From contig NZ_CP126101.1 of the NCBI RefSeq assembly GCF_030123245.1, positions 1,486,501 to 1,550,500 on the forward strand: a DNA stretch of 64,000 nucleotides, written 5' to 3'. A program made the translations under genes and the position numbers. Below are positions 27,903 through 37,387 of this stretch, in pieces. Numbering within the stretch: the first letter of the stretch is position 1; each line of letters begins with the position of its first letter. A model generated the notes under the pieces. It was not told where the DNA came from and searched no databases. It saw nothing but the letters and a program-made list of their open reading frames with translations. This DNA is from Lysinibacillus pakistanensis. Lineage in GTDB: Bacteria > Bacillota > Bacilli > Bacillales_A > Planococcaceae.

Positions 27903-28616
27903 TTATCTCCTCAGTAGTTTTCGATTAGCTAGGAGGAAGAATAACATAATGACTAGGCACGCATAAATAAAGATCCAAGCAAACTGCCAATAAAAAATGC
28001 TTGGTATGGCTTTTATGGAATCTTCTGAATCCATCATTTCTAACGAAAGACGGACAGGTGGAAGCAGCCAAGAAAGACCTTTCACTTGCGAAATTGTGTC
28101 GTGTAACGTAGCACCTACAATAGAGATGAGTAAGATGCCTAGCACACCCCACCAAGTATTGTGCTTATTTTTTATAAGCTCTCTTGTAAAGATAGCTGAA
28201 AGTGCAATGGCTAGTATAGCTAAACTAAAGTGAGAGAGGAAGCCAAGTAAAAGATGTATTAATCTTGGTGTTTCTCCAAAGGCACCAATTAAAATAGGGT
28301 AAAGTACTGATATCAAGCTTAAGCCTAACGCAAGCAGTCCACAAATACTAAAAATGGCTAAATTGTATTGTGTTCGACCTTTAGCATGTAGCGTTGTGAT
28401 TACTTTTTGCTCCTCATCCTCCGCATGAAACAGTGTGACCGTAAACCATCCCATTAGAAAAAAGAGCATAATAGCTGTGAATGAATAGCTATCTAATATA
28501 GGATTCGGAACAAAGGTATAATTGACGACAAGACATAACACAAAAATTGAAAAAGGTGGGACATATTGAAAAGTCCTTAAATAATTGATAAATTGATAGC
28601 GTAATAAACTGAGCAT
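27903..28616 (-). CDS. ABC-2 type membrane permease
   Basis: This hydrophobic protein of 237 residues has six predicted helices. There is no sequence motif beyond the general ABC-2 pattern. It lies between its ATPase gene (28638) and a two-component system in one operon. The substrate is unknown. Confidence 0.75.
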   Translation of the reverse strand: MLSLLRYQFINYLRTFQYVPPFSIFVLCLVVNYTFVPNPILDSYSFTAIMLFFLMGWFTVTLFHAEDEEQKVITTLHAKGRTQYNLAIFSICGLLALGLSLISVLYPILIGAFGETPRLIHLLLGFLSHFSLAILAIALSAIFTRELIKNKHNTWWGVLGILLISIVGATLHDTISQVKGLSWLLPPVRLSLEMMDSEDSIKAIPSIFYWQFAWIFIYACLVIMLFFLLANRKLLRR

Positions 28617-28637
28617 TCTAGTATCTATTCCTCCTCG

Positions 28638-29516
28638 TTAAAATTGGCGATAGAAATGTTCCTCCTGATAGTTGATTGGCATTAATTGTTTAATGGAGGC
28701 ATGTTTGCGTAGAAGGTCCTCTAAAATTTGGTTGGTATCCTCTAATTTGATGACAGTAACAATCTCAAAATGGTTAGAATTTACCTGATTTTGCTGTTGA
28801 ATATCAAGGAAAGGTAGAAGGTTTTCCAATAGTGCTGGATCGGCAATCTCAAAAATTAATCTATTGCGCTGTGTATGATTGGAAGAGAATGAATCTGTCT
28901 GGATAATTTTATTATTCTGAATAACAAAAACGGTGTCAACAAGATGCTGAAGCAATTTCGTTTCATGGCAGGTGAGAACGATGCTCAAACCGTTGTCTTT
29001 TAAAATAGAAAGGGTTTCTTCTAGATCACTCTGTGCCTTTGAATCAAGACCAGATAATGGCTCATCCAAAATTAGTAAATCTGTATGTTCAAGCATTGCC
29101 TGCATAATCATTACCTTTTGCTTCATACCTTTTGAAAAATGAATGATTCGACTATTCCTTGATTCCTGTAAATGAAACATTTCTAGTAAATCATCAATTT
29201 TTTGCTGTAATTGTTTTGGGGCCATTCCTCGAATACGGCCCATATGAAAAAGATATTCTTCTGGCGTAAATAAAATATGTGAAGGTGTCACCTCTGGCAC
29301 ATACCCAATCTTTAAAGATTGCCGGTGTTTAATAACTGCACCACTGTCTGCATCTATTAATCCAGCAATGATCTTTAAAAGAGTGCTCTTCCCAGAACCG
29401 TTCTTACCTACAAGAGCTATAATTTGGTGGGCATAAATTGATAAGCAAGCATTCTCTAAAATCTTTTTGCCTTTGTATTGTTTAGAGATGTCCTGTATTT
29501 CCATCATCATCTTCAT
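28638..29516 (-). CDS. ABC transporter ATP-binding protein
   Basis: This protein of 292 residues has Walker A GKNGSGKST, the signature region HFSKGMKQKVMI and Walker B LLILDEPLSGLD with a His switch in TCHET. The C-terminal 70 residues form an added domain typical of ABC-2 exporters. AAGGGG precedes the first ATG of a short Met run. It is the first gene of a four-gene operon: ATPase, permease, regulator, kinase. Confidence 0.92.
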   Translation of the reverse strand: MKMMMEIQDISKQYKGKKILENACLSIYAHQIIALVGKNGSGKSTLLKIIAGLIDADSGAVIKHRQSLKIGYVPEVTPSHILFTPEEYLFHMGRIRGMAPKQLQQKIDDLLEMFHLQESRNSRIIHFSKGMKQKVMIMQAMLEHTDLLILDEPLSGLDSKAQSDLEETLSILKDNGLSIVLTCHETKLLQHLVDTVFVIQNNKIIQTDSFSSNHTQRNRLIFEIADPALLENLLPFLDIQQQNQVNSNHFEIVTVIKLEDTNQILEDLLRKHASIKQLMPINYQEEHFYRQF

Positions 29517-29646
29517 TTTTATACCCCTTTATTTTTATTGATATTTAGGTAAAACACCTATGTATGATGGCACTAATTGTAAAACTAGTATAGATGAATA
29601 TCTGCTCTTTTACTATGAAAATGATGGGGTATTTTTGGTTATTCTG

Positions 29647-29683
29647 TAAAAAAGAGCTCTACCGGGGATATGGTAGAACTCTT
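29647..29683 (-). terminator. Terminator of the ABC-2 pair
   Basis: On the minus strand AAGAG-TTCTACC pairs with GGTAGAGCTCTT and is followed by six T. Confidence 0.8.
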
Positions 29684-29692
29684 CTAAATGCA

Positions 29693-30709
29693 TTATAAGG
29701 ATCGATATTTTTTTAGGCTAATAATATTTAGAATAATGAATACAAGGGCGAAGCAAGCAAGTACCACTAAATCCACAACAATGTCACGAAAAGCATAGCC
29801 TTTATACATGACACCATTTAATGCATCAGCCGCGTAGTAAAGTGGCATAATACGCCCGATGTTTTGCAGCCATTCTACCATATTATCCAGTGGGAAAATG
29901 CCTGAAAAAAATATTTGAGGAACAATAACAAGCGGAATAAACTGCATCATTTGAAATTCAGACGTTGCAAAGCTTGATAGCAACGCCCCTAACGATAATG
30001 AAACAAGTGCTACAACAATATTGATTAGCAAAACAAGCCAAATGGAGCCAACATGAACAATATCTAATATATAAATGCCAAACACAACGATAATAATGGT
30101 TTGAAGGAAGGCAAAAAAACCATAGCCAATCATATAGCCTGCGACAATTTCTGAACGTTTAATCGGTGTTGCTAGCAAACGTTCCAGTGTCCCAGAAGTG
30201 CGTTCCTTTAATAACGCTATCCCTGTAATTAAAAAGACGAAAAAGAAAACAAAGAAGCCAGTAAGCATTGGACTAAAAATATCAAAGATAGCAGTATTTT
30301 CATCCCCATATACATACTCAGTCTTTAGATTAATCCTAGAAGCTTGTTCAGGCTGTAAGGCTTGTGAAAGCTTCATAATAACAGCTTTAGTACTAGAAGG
30401 GTCATCATTTAATAATGTGAGATTTATATTATTTTGCTTAATTGCTAACCATCCATCATATTGTTCTTTCTTTAAGAGAGCTGAGGAATAATCATTGTTT
30501 TCCACTACTTTAACATCCACAGCTTTAAGCTTTTCGATAAATGGTGCTGGGCCATTCGTTACAACAAGCGTCATCTTAGGCTCATTACTATTAAAAATAA
30601 AATACATTAAGGAAAGAATGATTAATGGTGCAATAAATAATAAAGCAAGTGTCCGTTTATCGCGTCTCATCTGCTGCATAATTCTTGTTACAATCGCACT
30701 AATCCTCAT
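29693..30709 (-). CDS. ABC-2 type exporter permease (YhhJ/YhaP-like)
   Basis: This protein of 338 residues has one N-terminal helix (about 22-40), an extracytoplasmic domain (about 45-165), and then five to six helices. The LLKERTSGTLERLLATPIKR motif marks the ABC-2 permease family. Its start overlaps the ATPase stop by four bases. Together they form a drug- or polymer-type exporter with a TetR gene divergent upstream. Confidence 0.88.
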   Translation of the reverse strand: MRISAIVTRIMQQMRRDKRTLALLFIAPLIILSLMYFIFNSNEPKMTLVVTNGPAPFIEKLKAVDVKVVENNDYSSALLKKEQYDGWLAIKQNNINLTLLNDDPSSTKAVIMKLSQALQPEQASRINLKTEYVYGDENTAIFDIFSPMLTGFFVFFFVFLITGIALLKERTSGTLERLLATPIKRSEIVAGYMIGYGFFAFLQTIIIVVFGIYILDIVHVGSIWLVLLINIVVALVSLSLGALLSSFATSEFQMMQFIPLVIVPQIFFSGIFPLDNMVEWLQNIGRIMPLYYAADALNGVMYKGYAFRDIVVDLVVLACFALVFIILNIISLKKYRSL

Positions 30710-31434
30710 CGCACGTCACCTCCAGCCTTTATAAATACCTCATCAAAATCCTGTGCTTGATAACGGTCTTTCAATTCATGCGGAGTACCATAAGCAATAA
30801 TCTGTCCATTTCTTAGCATCGCTAATAGATCACATTGTTCCGCCTCGTCCATGGCATGTGTTGTGACAAGAATTGTTTTCTGTTCCTCGTCTTTTAATCG
30901 AATAAGCTCCTGCCATATTTCCTTTTTTAAGACAGGGTCAATGCCGACTGTTGGTTCATCAAGAATTAAAAGCTGTGGATTTTGAAGTAGGGCAATGGCA
31001 AGAGATAATCTTCTTTTCATGCCCCCAGAGTAATTCATGACCTTATTATTTAAATCATCTGTCAAACGAACGAGATCCGCCGCATAGGCTACTCGTTCAG
31101 CACGTTCTTTTTTGGATAATCGAAAAAGCTTTGCAAAAAAATGAAGATTTTCTTTCCCTGTTAAATCCAAATAAAGTGCATCAGATTGAGCCATATAGCC
31201 GATATCCATCAGCAACTGCTTATTCGGAACATTAAAGTTCAATACTTGAATACTACCGTTATCAGGTTTTATCATGCCCATAATCAATTTGATTAACGTT
31301 GTTTTCCCACAGCCTGAGGGACCAAGTAATCCGATAAGCTGGCCCTTTGGAATTTCTAAGGAAAGGGGTGCAATCACTTGTTTTTGATGAAATCTTTTTT
31401 CAATGGAATTTAATAATATCGCATTATTTCCCAT
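30706..31434 (-). CDS. ABC transporter ATP-binding protein
   Basis: This protein of 242 residues has Walker A GPSGCGKTT, signature YSGGMKRRLSLA, Walker B LLILDEPTVGID and an H-loop in TTHAMDE. The ATG at 31434 is chosen for AAAGGAG eight bases upstream; a GTG at 31458 has no site. It is coupled to the permease at 29693 by a four-base overlap. Confidence 0.93.
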   Translation of the reverse strand: MGNNAILLNSIEKRFHQKQVIAPLSLEIPKGQLIGLLGPSGCGKTTLIKLIMGMIKPDNGSIQVLNFNVPNKQLLMDIGYMAQSDALYLDLTGKENLHFFAKLFRLSKKERAERVAYAADLVRLTDDLNNKVMNYSGGMKRRLSLAIALLQNPQLLILDEPTVGIDPVLKKEIWQELIRLKDEEQKTILVTTHAMDEAEQCDLLAMLRNGQIIAYGTPHELKDRYQAQDFDEVFIKAGGDVR

Positions 31435-31641
31435 TTCTCCATCTCCTTTACTGAACACAGTGTTGATACCTGAAATTTTAAAATAGTGTATAGGGAATTA
31501 CAATCAACAGATAAAGAAAATGTGTTTAGTGATTTTATGGGAAATGTACAAAAGATAAAAAGAGACTATATTGATACTAGGGGAATTTTTCGCTAGCATA
31601 TATAGGATTGAAGAAAAGAATCAAGCAGCAGGAGGTTAACG

Positions 31642-32256
31642 ATGTCTATACATGAAAAGATGAATTTTGAAACAAAGCAGGCAATCAAAAAGACTTTAAT
31701 CCAACAAATCGAGGAAGTAGGCTTTGAACGAGTAACCGTAAAAAATCTAGCTTTAGCTGCAAACATCAATAGAGGCACTTTTTATTTACATTATACGGAT
31801 AAGTTTGAAGTAATGGAGGATTTACAGCAGGAGCTATTAAATGAATTAGAGGGCTATGTTAAAAATGTTCAGCCTGTAGAAGCTTTCCACACCGTAAAAA
31901 AAGGACAGCTTTATCAACCATTTGTTGAGATATTTCAATGCATTAAAAGGCATGCAAGGGTTTTTCGCGTTTTTTTAGGGGAACAGGGGAGTCCAATTTT
32001 TATTAATAAAATGAAGAAGGTTTTTAGTAATCAACTTTTAAATAGCCTATCTCTTATTCAAGAGGAAACGTTAGATCCAGAATTTCGACAATATTTACAG
32101 GCTTTTTTAAGTTCTGCGATATTAGGAGTAATTCAGGAGTGGCTCGATAGTGGCAATGAGGATGTTGGCGTAGAGGAAATGGCCATCATCCATTTTCGCT
32201 TAATACGCTTTTTCGGGAACTTAGCTACATTACAAGTTAACATAAAAGATTTATAA
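31642..32256 (+). CDS. TetR/AcrR-family regulator
   Basis: This protein of 204 residues has an N-terminal helix-turn-helix (about 12-58, NLALAANINRGTFYLHY) and a ligand-binding C-terminal half. AGGAGG precedes the ATG. It is divergent from the ABC-2 exporter operon and probably represses it and itself in the 207-base gap. Confidence 0.9.
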   Translation: MSIHEKMNFETKQAIKKTLIQQIEEVGFERVTVKNLALAANINRGTFYLHYTDKFEVMEDLQQELLNELEGYVKNVQPVEAFHTVKKGQLYQPFVEIFQCIKRHARVFRVFLGEQGSPIFINKMKKVFSNQLLNSLSLIQEETLDPEFRQYLQAFLSSAILGVIQEWLDSGNEDVGVEEMAIIHFRLIRFFGNLATLQVNIKDL

Positions 32257-32282
32257 TACAGAATTTCCTATTTTTTATTGAA

Positions 32283-32332
32283 TTGACAAATGTGTAAATG
32301 AACAATAGAATAATATTGACTGACTAGTCAAT
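32283..32332 (+). promoter_or_regulatory. Sigma-A promoter with TetR operator
   Basis: TTGACA (32283-32288), 17 bases, TAGAAT (32306-32311) is a near-consensus promoter. Directly after it lies ATTGACT-GACT-AGTCAAT (32315-32332), a perfect 7-bp dyad typical of TetR operators. It therefore sits at the transcription start of the tetR gene that follows. Confidence 0.85.
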
Positions 32333-32350
32333 CAAAAGGAGTGGATAGGA

Positions 32351-32974
32351 ATGCCAAGGAAATCAGAGCTGAATCAAGAATTAAGAGATGCGCGAAAAGA
32401 ACAAATATTAAAAGCTGCCTTGATTGTTTTTGCAAGGAGGGGTATGGTCGCAACAAAAATAAGTGATATTGCTAAAGAGGCTGGATTAAGTCATGGTCTT
32501 GTCTATCATTATTTTAATTCGAAAGAAGAGATTTTTTCATTGCTTGTAAAAAAAGCAGCGAATAGTTCCTTAGAGATTATTCAACAGGCAAATGAATTTA
32601 AGGGTACACCACTGGAGAAATTAAGATGGATGACTGAGCAGATATTAAATAGCTTTGTAGATTCAGAGCATACATTGCTTTTTTTAGTCATGATACAGGC
32701 AAGTACCTCGGATGCTATTCCAGCTGAAGTCAAAGAGCTGCTAACAGATCAATCGTTATCACCAGTTATGTGTACATTGCCTATTATTACAGCAGGGCAA
32801 GAAAAGGGAGAAATTATTTCGGCAAATCCAGTAACTTTAGCTGTTACCTATTACGCCTTTATACAAGGCTTAGCTATTAATAAAATTCAATGGCCTGAAT
32901 GCCCCATCCCTGACGCCAATTTATTGTTGAAAATTTTTATAAATGAAAAAGGAAGTAGTTATCATAATGAGTAG
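32351..32974 (+). CDS. TetR/AcrR-family regulator
   Basis: This protein of 207 residues has a helix-turn-helix of the form ISDIAKEAGLSHGLVYHYF (about 38-58). It probably represses itself through the dyad at 32315-32332. The CPBP protease gene overlaps its end, so the two are cotranscribed. Confidence 0.9.
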   Translation: MPRKSELNQELRDARKEQILKAALIVFARRGMVATKISDIAKEAGLSHGLVYHYFNSKEEIFSLLVKKAANSSLEIIQQANEFKGTPLEKLRWMTEQILNSFVDSEHTLLFLVMIQASTSDAIPAEVKELLTDQSLSPVMCTLPIITAGQEKGEIISANPVTLAVTYYAFIQGLAINKIQWPECPIPDANLLLKIFINEKGSSYHNE

Positions 32975-33611
32975 CCAAAAGAATATATCACTCTTACTAT
33001 CACCATTCATAATTATTGGCATAGGATTTTTAACCGCAATTTTTTTTAGTCGGTTCATAGATGGCTGGGCTTGGATTCCCTTGGCAGTAGTTTATTGGAG
33101 TTCTATGGGTATCTGTATTGTCCTATTTAAAGGAGATAGACCAATTAAAAGCTGGCTGAGGAAGTCGAATACATCAAAATTATGGATTACTATTTCTTTA
33201 ATAGTGGGGATGTTTCCGTTAAGTATTCTACTAATGAACTACCAATTATTTGATTCCGCTTTATTACTAATACTATGGTTAATATTTGCTTTTATTAATC
33301 CTTGGTTTGAGGAACTTTATTGGCGCGGAGTATTACTAGATGGGCTAAAAAAAGATTGGTCAAAATGGTTTAGTGTAGTATATTCCACGTTATTTTTTGT
33401 GTTAAGCCATCCATTCATGTGGGGTGTATTTTCAATTGCAAGTAAATCCTATCATCTATATATTTATCTAAGCCTAGCTGGTATTGTTTGGGCTATTACA
33501 TATTTTAAAACAAAGAGCTTAAGGTGGGTTATTTTTTCACATTTTATAGTAGATATTGGTAATTTAACCGTGCTAACATTTCTCAATATTTATTTACCGC
33601 CAACCATGTAA
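32967..33611 (+). CDS. CPBP-family intramembrane metalloprotease (Abi/CAAX protease-like)
   Basis: This protein of 214 residues has about six helices. The catalytic motif EELYWRGVLL (EExxxR) lies near residue 111, with the later His residues in LSHPFMW and FSHFIVD. The ATG at 32967, overlapping the tetR stop by eight bases, is preferred to one at 32943 because GGAAG lies upstream. Family members process prenylated or small membrane proteins or act in bacteriocin self-immunity; the role here is not known. Confidence 0.82.
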   Translation: MSSQKNISLLLSPFIIIGIGFLTAIFFSRFIDGWAWIPLAVVYWSSMGICIVLFKGDRPIKSWLRKSNTSKLWITISLIVGMFPLSILLMNYQLFDSALLLILWLIFAFINPWFEELYWRGVLLDGLKKDWSKWFSVVYSTLFFVLSHPFMWGVFSIASKSYHLYIYLSLAGIVWAITYFKTKSLRWVIFSHFIVDIGNLTVLTFLNIYLPPTM

Positions 33612-33623
33612 CATATATGAAGG

Positions 33624-33654
33624 AAGGCTTGGTTTAAACCTCAAACCAAGCTTT
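33624..33654. terminator. Hairpin between convergent genes
   Basis: AAGGCTTGGTTT pairs with AAACCAAGCTTT (one G.T). It has short T/A runs and can serve both directions. Confidence 0.65.
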
Positions 33655-33671
33655 ATAGATTGGCATGTATT

Positions 33672-34469
33672 TTATAAGTACAAATCACGTTTCACAAAAA
33701 TGCGAACAGCTAGTGTATAGCATAGTAGCCCAATTAAAAATAATGTTCCAAGCATCCAGATAGACGAGCTATCCTGAGCCATTAATTTTTCTGGAGCAAA
33801 TAATGAATAGATTGTAAAGTACTGAAGTTTTTCTAACGAGCCTCCCATATTGCTTAGCGCCTCTATTAAATAAAAAATAATTGGTAAGCCCGTACTATAA
33901 GCATAGGAGGTTTTTAAATCCTTACTGCTACAGGAAACAAGAAAACAGTAGCCACTGATGGCAAAGTGTAAGAAAAATAGACCTAGATTTAATGTAAGAA
34001 AAGCAGGGATGTCTAATTCGCTAGGAAATAGGAACTCTGAAAAGATTATGGCAACTAAAGTTGTCACAGCGAGCAGTATAAAGATGCTAGCAATTAAGAA
34101 AGATGCTTGTGTAAATACAATTTTTAAGCGTCTATTCGGCGTTGCAATGAGATAGGCCATTGAACCATTATCTATATAGCCCATTATAAGTTTATTCGCT
34201 AACATGATAATGAACACTAATGGGAGAATTAATAATAAAAATCCATAGAGATAGGTGGATAAAAATTCAATTAATGTATCACCAATAGAACCCATCCCAA
34301 ATGCGGCCATCATTTCTGGCATAGTAGCCGTAAGCTGTTTTAGGGTGTTGCTCATTTCTGGATTATACATATAAACAATACTGATAATATAGAGCATTAA
34401 TACTGCGAGTATAATACAAAATAATTTAACAGTGGCTAGCATCTCATGTTTTAGCAAAGGAAAGTTCAT
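33672..34469 (-). CDS. ABC-2 type permease
   Basis: This protein of 265 residues has six predicted helices. The ANKLIMGYIDNGSMAYLIATP block after helix 2 is typical of the ABC-2 permease subgroup that pairs with CcmA-like ATPases. Its start overlaps the ATPase stop by four bases. It is the third gene of a TetR-ATPase-permease operon. Confidence 0.85.
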   Translation of the reverse strand: MNFPLLKHEMLATVKLFCIILAVLMLYIISIVYMYNPEMSNTLKQLTATMPEMMAAFGMGSIGDTLIEFLSTYLYGFLLLILPLVFIIMLANKLIMGYIDNGSMAYLIATPNRRLKIVFTQASFLIASIFILLAVTTLVAIIFSEFLFPSELDIPAFLTLNLGLFFLHFAISGYCFLVSCSSKDLKTSYAYSTGLPIIFYLIEALSNMGGSLEKLQYFTIYSLFAPEKLMAQDSSSIWMLGTLFLIGLLCYTLAVRIFVKRDLYL

Positions 34470-35359
34470 GATTCCTGTCCCCCTACATCGTAGTAATGCA
34501 TAAAAATATCTTCGAGTGATTGTGAAATAACATCGAGATCCATCATTTGATAGTGTGCTAATGTTGAAAGTAATGTTTGGACATTCCCCTGAACCTTGAT
34601 AATCACCTGTGTTGGACTGATTTGCTCAGTCTTAAATGGTTCCTCTAGGAAGCGGGAAAGCTCCTGCTCACTTTGAAATTCAATTAAGAATTTTTTTGAT
34701 TTGCGTTTTTTTAGATCAGCAATGGCTTCTATGGCGACAATCTTACCAGCATTAATAATGGCTACTCGGTCACAGGTCTTCTCAATTTCCTCAATCATAT
34801 GAGAGGACATGAAGATAGTCGTTCCTTTTTCCTTTTCTCCTATTATCAATTCAATAAATTTTGTTTGCATAAGAGGATCTAATCCACTTGTCGGCTCATC
34901 TAAAATGACTATTTCAGGGCTATGCATAAAAGCACAGACTAAACCAACTTTTTGCTTCATGCCCTTCGACATTTTCTTTATTAGACCTGTAGCATTTAAT
35001 TCAAAGTATTGCATCAGCTCATGGGCTCTTGTTAGATCATGTAATCCTCGCATTTTGGCAATAAATTGAATAAATTGCTGTCCTGTCATTTTATCAATAA
35101 ATGCTATTTCACCTGGTAAATACCCTACAAATTTTTGTATTTCAGCTGTAGCTTTTCGGCAATCTAACCCTTTTATTGTACAAATGCCTTTAGTTGGCTG
35201 TAAAAAGCCCATTAAATGTCTAATTGTTGTAGATTTACCAGCACCATTTGGACCTAAAAATCCAAATACCTCACCCTGTGCAATCTGTAAGTTCACATTT
35301 TGAATGCTATAAAAATCCCCAAACTTTTTAGTTAACTGATTAATCTCAATTAATGTCAT
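34466..35359 (-). CDS. ABC transporter ATP-binding protein (CcmA-like)
   Basis: This protein of 297 residues has Walker A GPNGAGKST, the signature region KMSKGMKQKVGLV, Walker B IVILDEPTSGLD and the H-loop SSHMIEE. The C-terminal extension is typical of ABC-2 exporters. The ATG at 35359 has AAGGGG eight bases upstream; an in-frame GTG at 35368 overlaps that site. Confidence 0.92.
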   Translation of the reverse strand: MTLIEINQLTKKFGDFYSIQNVNLQIAQGEVFGFLGPNGAGKSTTIRHLMGFLQPTKGICTIKGLDCRKATAEIQKFVGYLPGEIAFIDKMTGQQFIQFIAKMRGLHDLTRAHELMQYFELNATGLIKKMSKGMKQKVGLVCAFMHSPEIVILDEPTSGLDPLMQTKFIELIIGEKEKGTTIFMSSHMIEEIEKTCDRVAIINAGKIVAIEAIADLKKRKSKKFLIEFQSEQELSRFLEEPFKTEQISPTQVIIKVQGNVQTLLSTLAHYQMMDLDVISQSLEDIFMHYYDVGGQES

Positions 35360-35364
35360 CCTAT

Positions 35365-36012
35365 TCACCCCTTTGTGTTTCGGTATAATAATTGTTTTAA
35401 AAATTCAAAATAATGAGTTGCCTCTTCCATGCATTGCTCTAGTAGTTGATGAAAGGCTTCACTGTTATCCAAGTTGCTTTTTAATTGCTTTTCATATCGA
35501 TCACTGATTCCATTCGTAACCCATTTAATTGTATCTAATGCCTTAGTCCTATCTATATTTTCATGGAATAAATTATAATCAATTCCAGCGAACACACGAG
35601 TATAGGAAGAATCTTGCAGCTTACTATTATATTGATCAAGTTCATTTCTTACTTCTAAGCTTGTTTCAGCATATGTCTTTTTTAAGAAATCAAAAAGTGT
35701 ATGGTATTGCTGAATTAATGCCAATTTCATCATCATGATTTGTTTATAGCGTTTAAATATATCTGGTTCTTCCAAATCTAAGCTGTTATTAATGGCATCA
35801 GTGAAAATTGTTGTTACATAGTCATATAAGTAAAGATATAAATTTTTTTTACTACCAAAATAGTGAAATAAAATTCCTTTTGATATTTTTGCATCCTTCA
35901 CTATTTTATTAGTTGAAGCGGTTTCGTAGTTATGAATTGAGAATTCTCGTAGTGCAGCATTTATAATTTTATAACGTTTTTCATCATCTAAATTTTGAAA
36001 TGCTTGAAACAA
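35365..36012 (-). CDS. TetR/AcrR-family regulator
   Basis: This protein of 215 residues begins FQAFQNLDDEKRYKIINAAL, a common start for this branch. The helix-turn-helix spans about 28-50 (SKGILFHYFGSKK). A TTG at 36012, seven bases after AAGGAG, is preferred to a longer frame starting at 36072. It is the first gene of an operon with an ABC exporter, which it presumably represses. Confidence 0.88.
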   Translation of the reverse strand: MFQAFQNLDDEKRYKIINAALREFSIHNYETASTNKIVKDAKISKGILFHYFGSKKNLYLYLYDYVTTIFTDAINNSLDLEEPDIFKRYKQIMMMKLALIQQYHTLFDFLKKTYAETSLEVRNELDQYNSKLQDSSYTRVFAGIDYNLFHENIDRTKALDTIKWVTNGISDRYEKQLKSNLDNSEAFHQLLEQCMEEATHYFEFLKQLLYRNTKG

Positions 36013-36155
36013 TTTTTTTCTCCTTATTGTATATTTTAAGCCGATTATATACACATTGACCGGGTTGGTCAATAAAATTGATGGATAATTTTTCCAGAGA
36101 TATAGATAGGGAAGAACAAAAGAGGATTGTTAAAAAATGAAGAACAAACTTGTGG

Positions 36156-36235
36156 AACTCCACAGGGTGGGGGACGAAGGCAGAAATTATTATTTCCATG
36201 TGGACAAAACCTTCGTGGGATTACCCTGAGGAGTT
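36156..36235. repeat. Nested inverted-repeat element
   Basis: Outer arms AACTCC-A-CAGGGT (36156-36168) and ACCCTG-A-GGAGTT (36223-36235) pair through 12 bp with one A/A mismatch. Inside, ACGAAGG (36174-36180) pairs with CCTTCGT (36210-36216). Further in are GAAAT/ATTTC and TCCA/TGGA. The 80-base unit would fold almost completely. It lies between the tetR start and the end of the MerR-like gene and has no T-run, so it looks like a structured RNA or MITE-like repeat. Confidence 0.6.
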
Positions 36236-36259
36236 AAAACTTTTTTGCAAACGTCTAAT

Positions 36260-37159
36260 CTACTTTCCATAATAATTATTCAATGTTGCTTCTAAGCGTT
36301 CTTCTAAATTCTTTGAAATATAGCTCAATGTGAATTGCTCTTTTTCTAGCTCAATTTGAGAGGAACGAAACATTTTTGCGAAAAAACCTACTTTTCTTTC
36401 CTGAGAGAATTGCTGTAGGGCTTCTGTGCGCAATTTGGAAACAATTTCATTCTCAATATGACGCTCCCGTATTTTTTGGACGATGGTCTTCACGTTTCCT
36501 TCCTGCAGCTCTTGAATTTGTTTTTGTAAATTTTCGTTTTCTTGTTTCAGTTCAGCTGTTTCTTTTTGTATGTCTTCAAAAGAACTTGACTCAGCGGATA
36601 GTAATTGAACTTTTTGTGTAAGAAATTCTTGATTAATGGCTACCTGTAAGGCTCCCTGCTCTTCATTTGGCTGCATGGTAAAGAGTCCTGTTTGGATTAT
36701 CTGCTGTAGAACATTACCGAGAACATCAACTTTATTGGCTAAATCATCATTCGTCATCGTTGTTGCGGTTATTTGATGATTGGGAAGTTGACCATTATCA
36801 TCCATCCCTAATAAAAGCTTTAGACCTTTGACACGGTGCTTGTCCTTTAATAATAAAATCATCCGAAGTCTTAAAATGGCAGAAAGATTTAAACGAATAT
36901 TGGTGTTTGGGCTAATTGTAGCATCATTAAAAATGTACTGTTCAAATGGCTTAATATAGTACCGAAGCATCGCATCAGTGATGTCAAACCAACCAGCTAC
37001 TTCTGAAATAGAATAATAACTTGATTCTTTAATATGTGCTAAATAAGCATCATTATAAAGAGTTTCTTCTAAATGCGTATCTTGTTGTAAGACAACAAAT
37101 AATGGGTCATGTTGTACAATTCCGAGTACCATTTCTTTTGTATCATATAGTTTCAGCAT
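36260..37159 (-). CDS. MerR-like DNA-binding protein with coiled coil
   Basis: This protein of 299 residues has a MerR-type helix-turn-helix near 48-78 (YYSISEVAGWFDITDAMLRY). A second helical region follows (LSAILRLRMILLLKDK), then a long coiled coil at about 200-240 (QKETAELKQENENLQKQI) and a basic C-terminus. The ATG at 37159 has GGGGTG upstream; a TTG at 37189 behind AGAGG is an equally possible start. The architecture recalls plasmid/chromosome-anchoring or replication-associated MerR-like proteins rather than metal sensors. The function is unknown. Confidence 0.6.
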   Translation of the reverse strand: MLKLYDTKEMVLGIVQHDPLFVVLQQDTHLEETLYNDAYLAHIKESSYYSISEVAGWFDITDAMLRYYIKPFEQYIFNDATISPNTNIRLNLSAILRLRMILLLKDKHRVKGLKLLLGMDDNGQLPNHQITATTMTNDDLANKVDVLGNVLQQIIQTGLFTMQPNEEQGALQVAINQEFLTQKVQLLSAESSSFEDIQKETAELKQENENLQKQIQELQEGNVKTIVQKIRERHIENEIVSKLRTEALQQFSQERKVGFFAKMFRSSQIELEKEQFTLSYISKNLEERLEATLNNYYGK

Positions 37160-37294
37160 CCTTTCACACCCCACTTTAATTTTCGTCAAAAATGACCTCT
37201 ATAGGTTTCTATTCTGCTGGAAGCATTTGTATGCCTATTTTATGTAGGAAAAAATCAATAGCATCAATTATGTGAAAGCTTCCCCTTTTAACTC

Positions 37295-37349
37295 TTAAGA
37301 AAAATTTAAGAAATCTCCTCTTAAATCTTTAAGAAATGCTCGTTATAGT
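37295..37349 (+). promoter_or_regulatory. Promoter with direct repeats, likely response-regulator box
   Basis: TTAAGAAA occurs at 37295, 37306 and 37329, that is 11 and then 23 bp apart, on one face of the helix. A -10 TATAGT (37344-37349) follows, with only a poor -35 (TTAAAT) that overlaps the repeats. This is the layout of a PhoB-class activated promoter. The operon it starts encodes an OmpR-type regulator, which is the likely binder. Confidence 0.6.
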
Positions 37350-37387
37350 TAAGACATTCACATTTCATCAGATTGGGGAGAACATGA

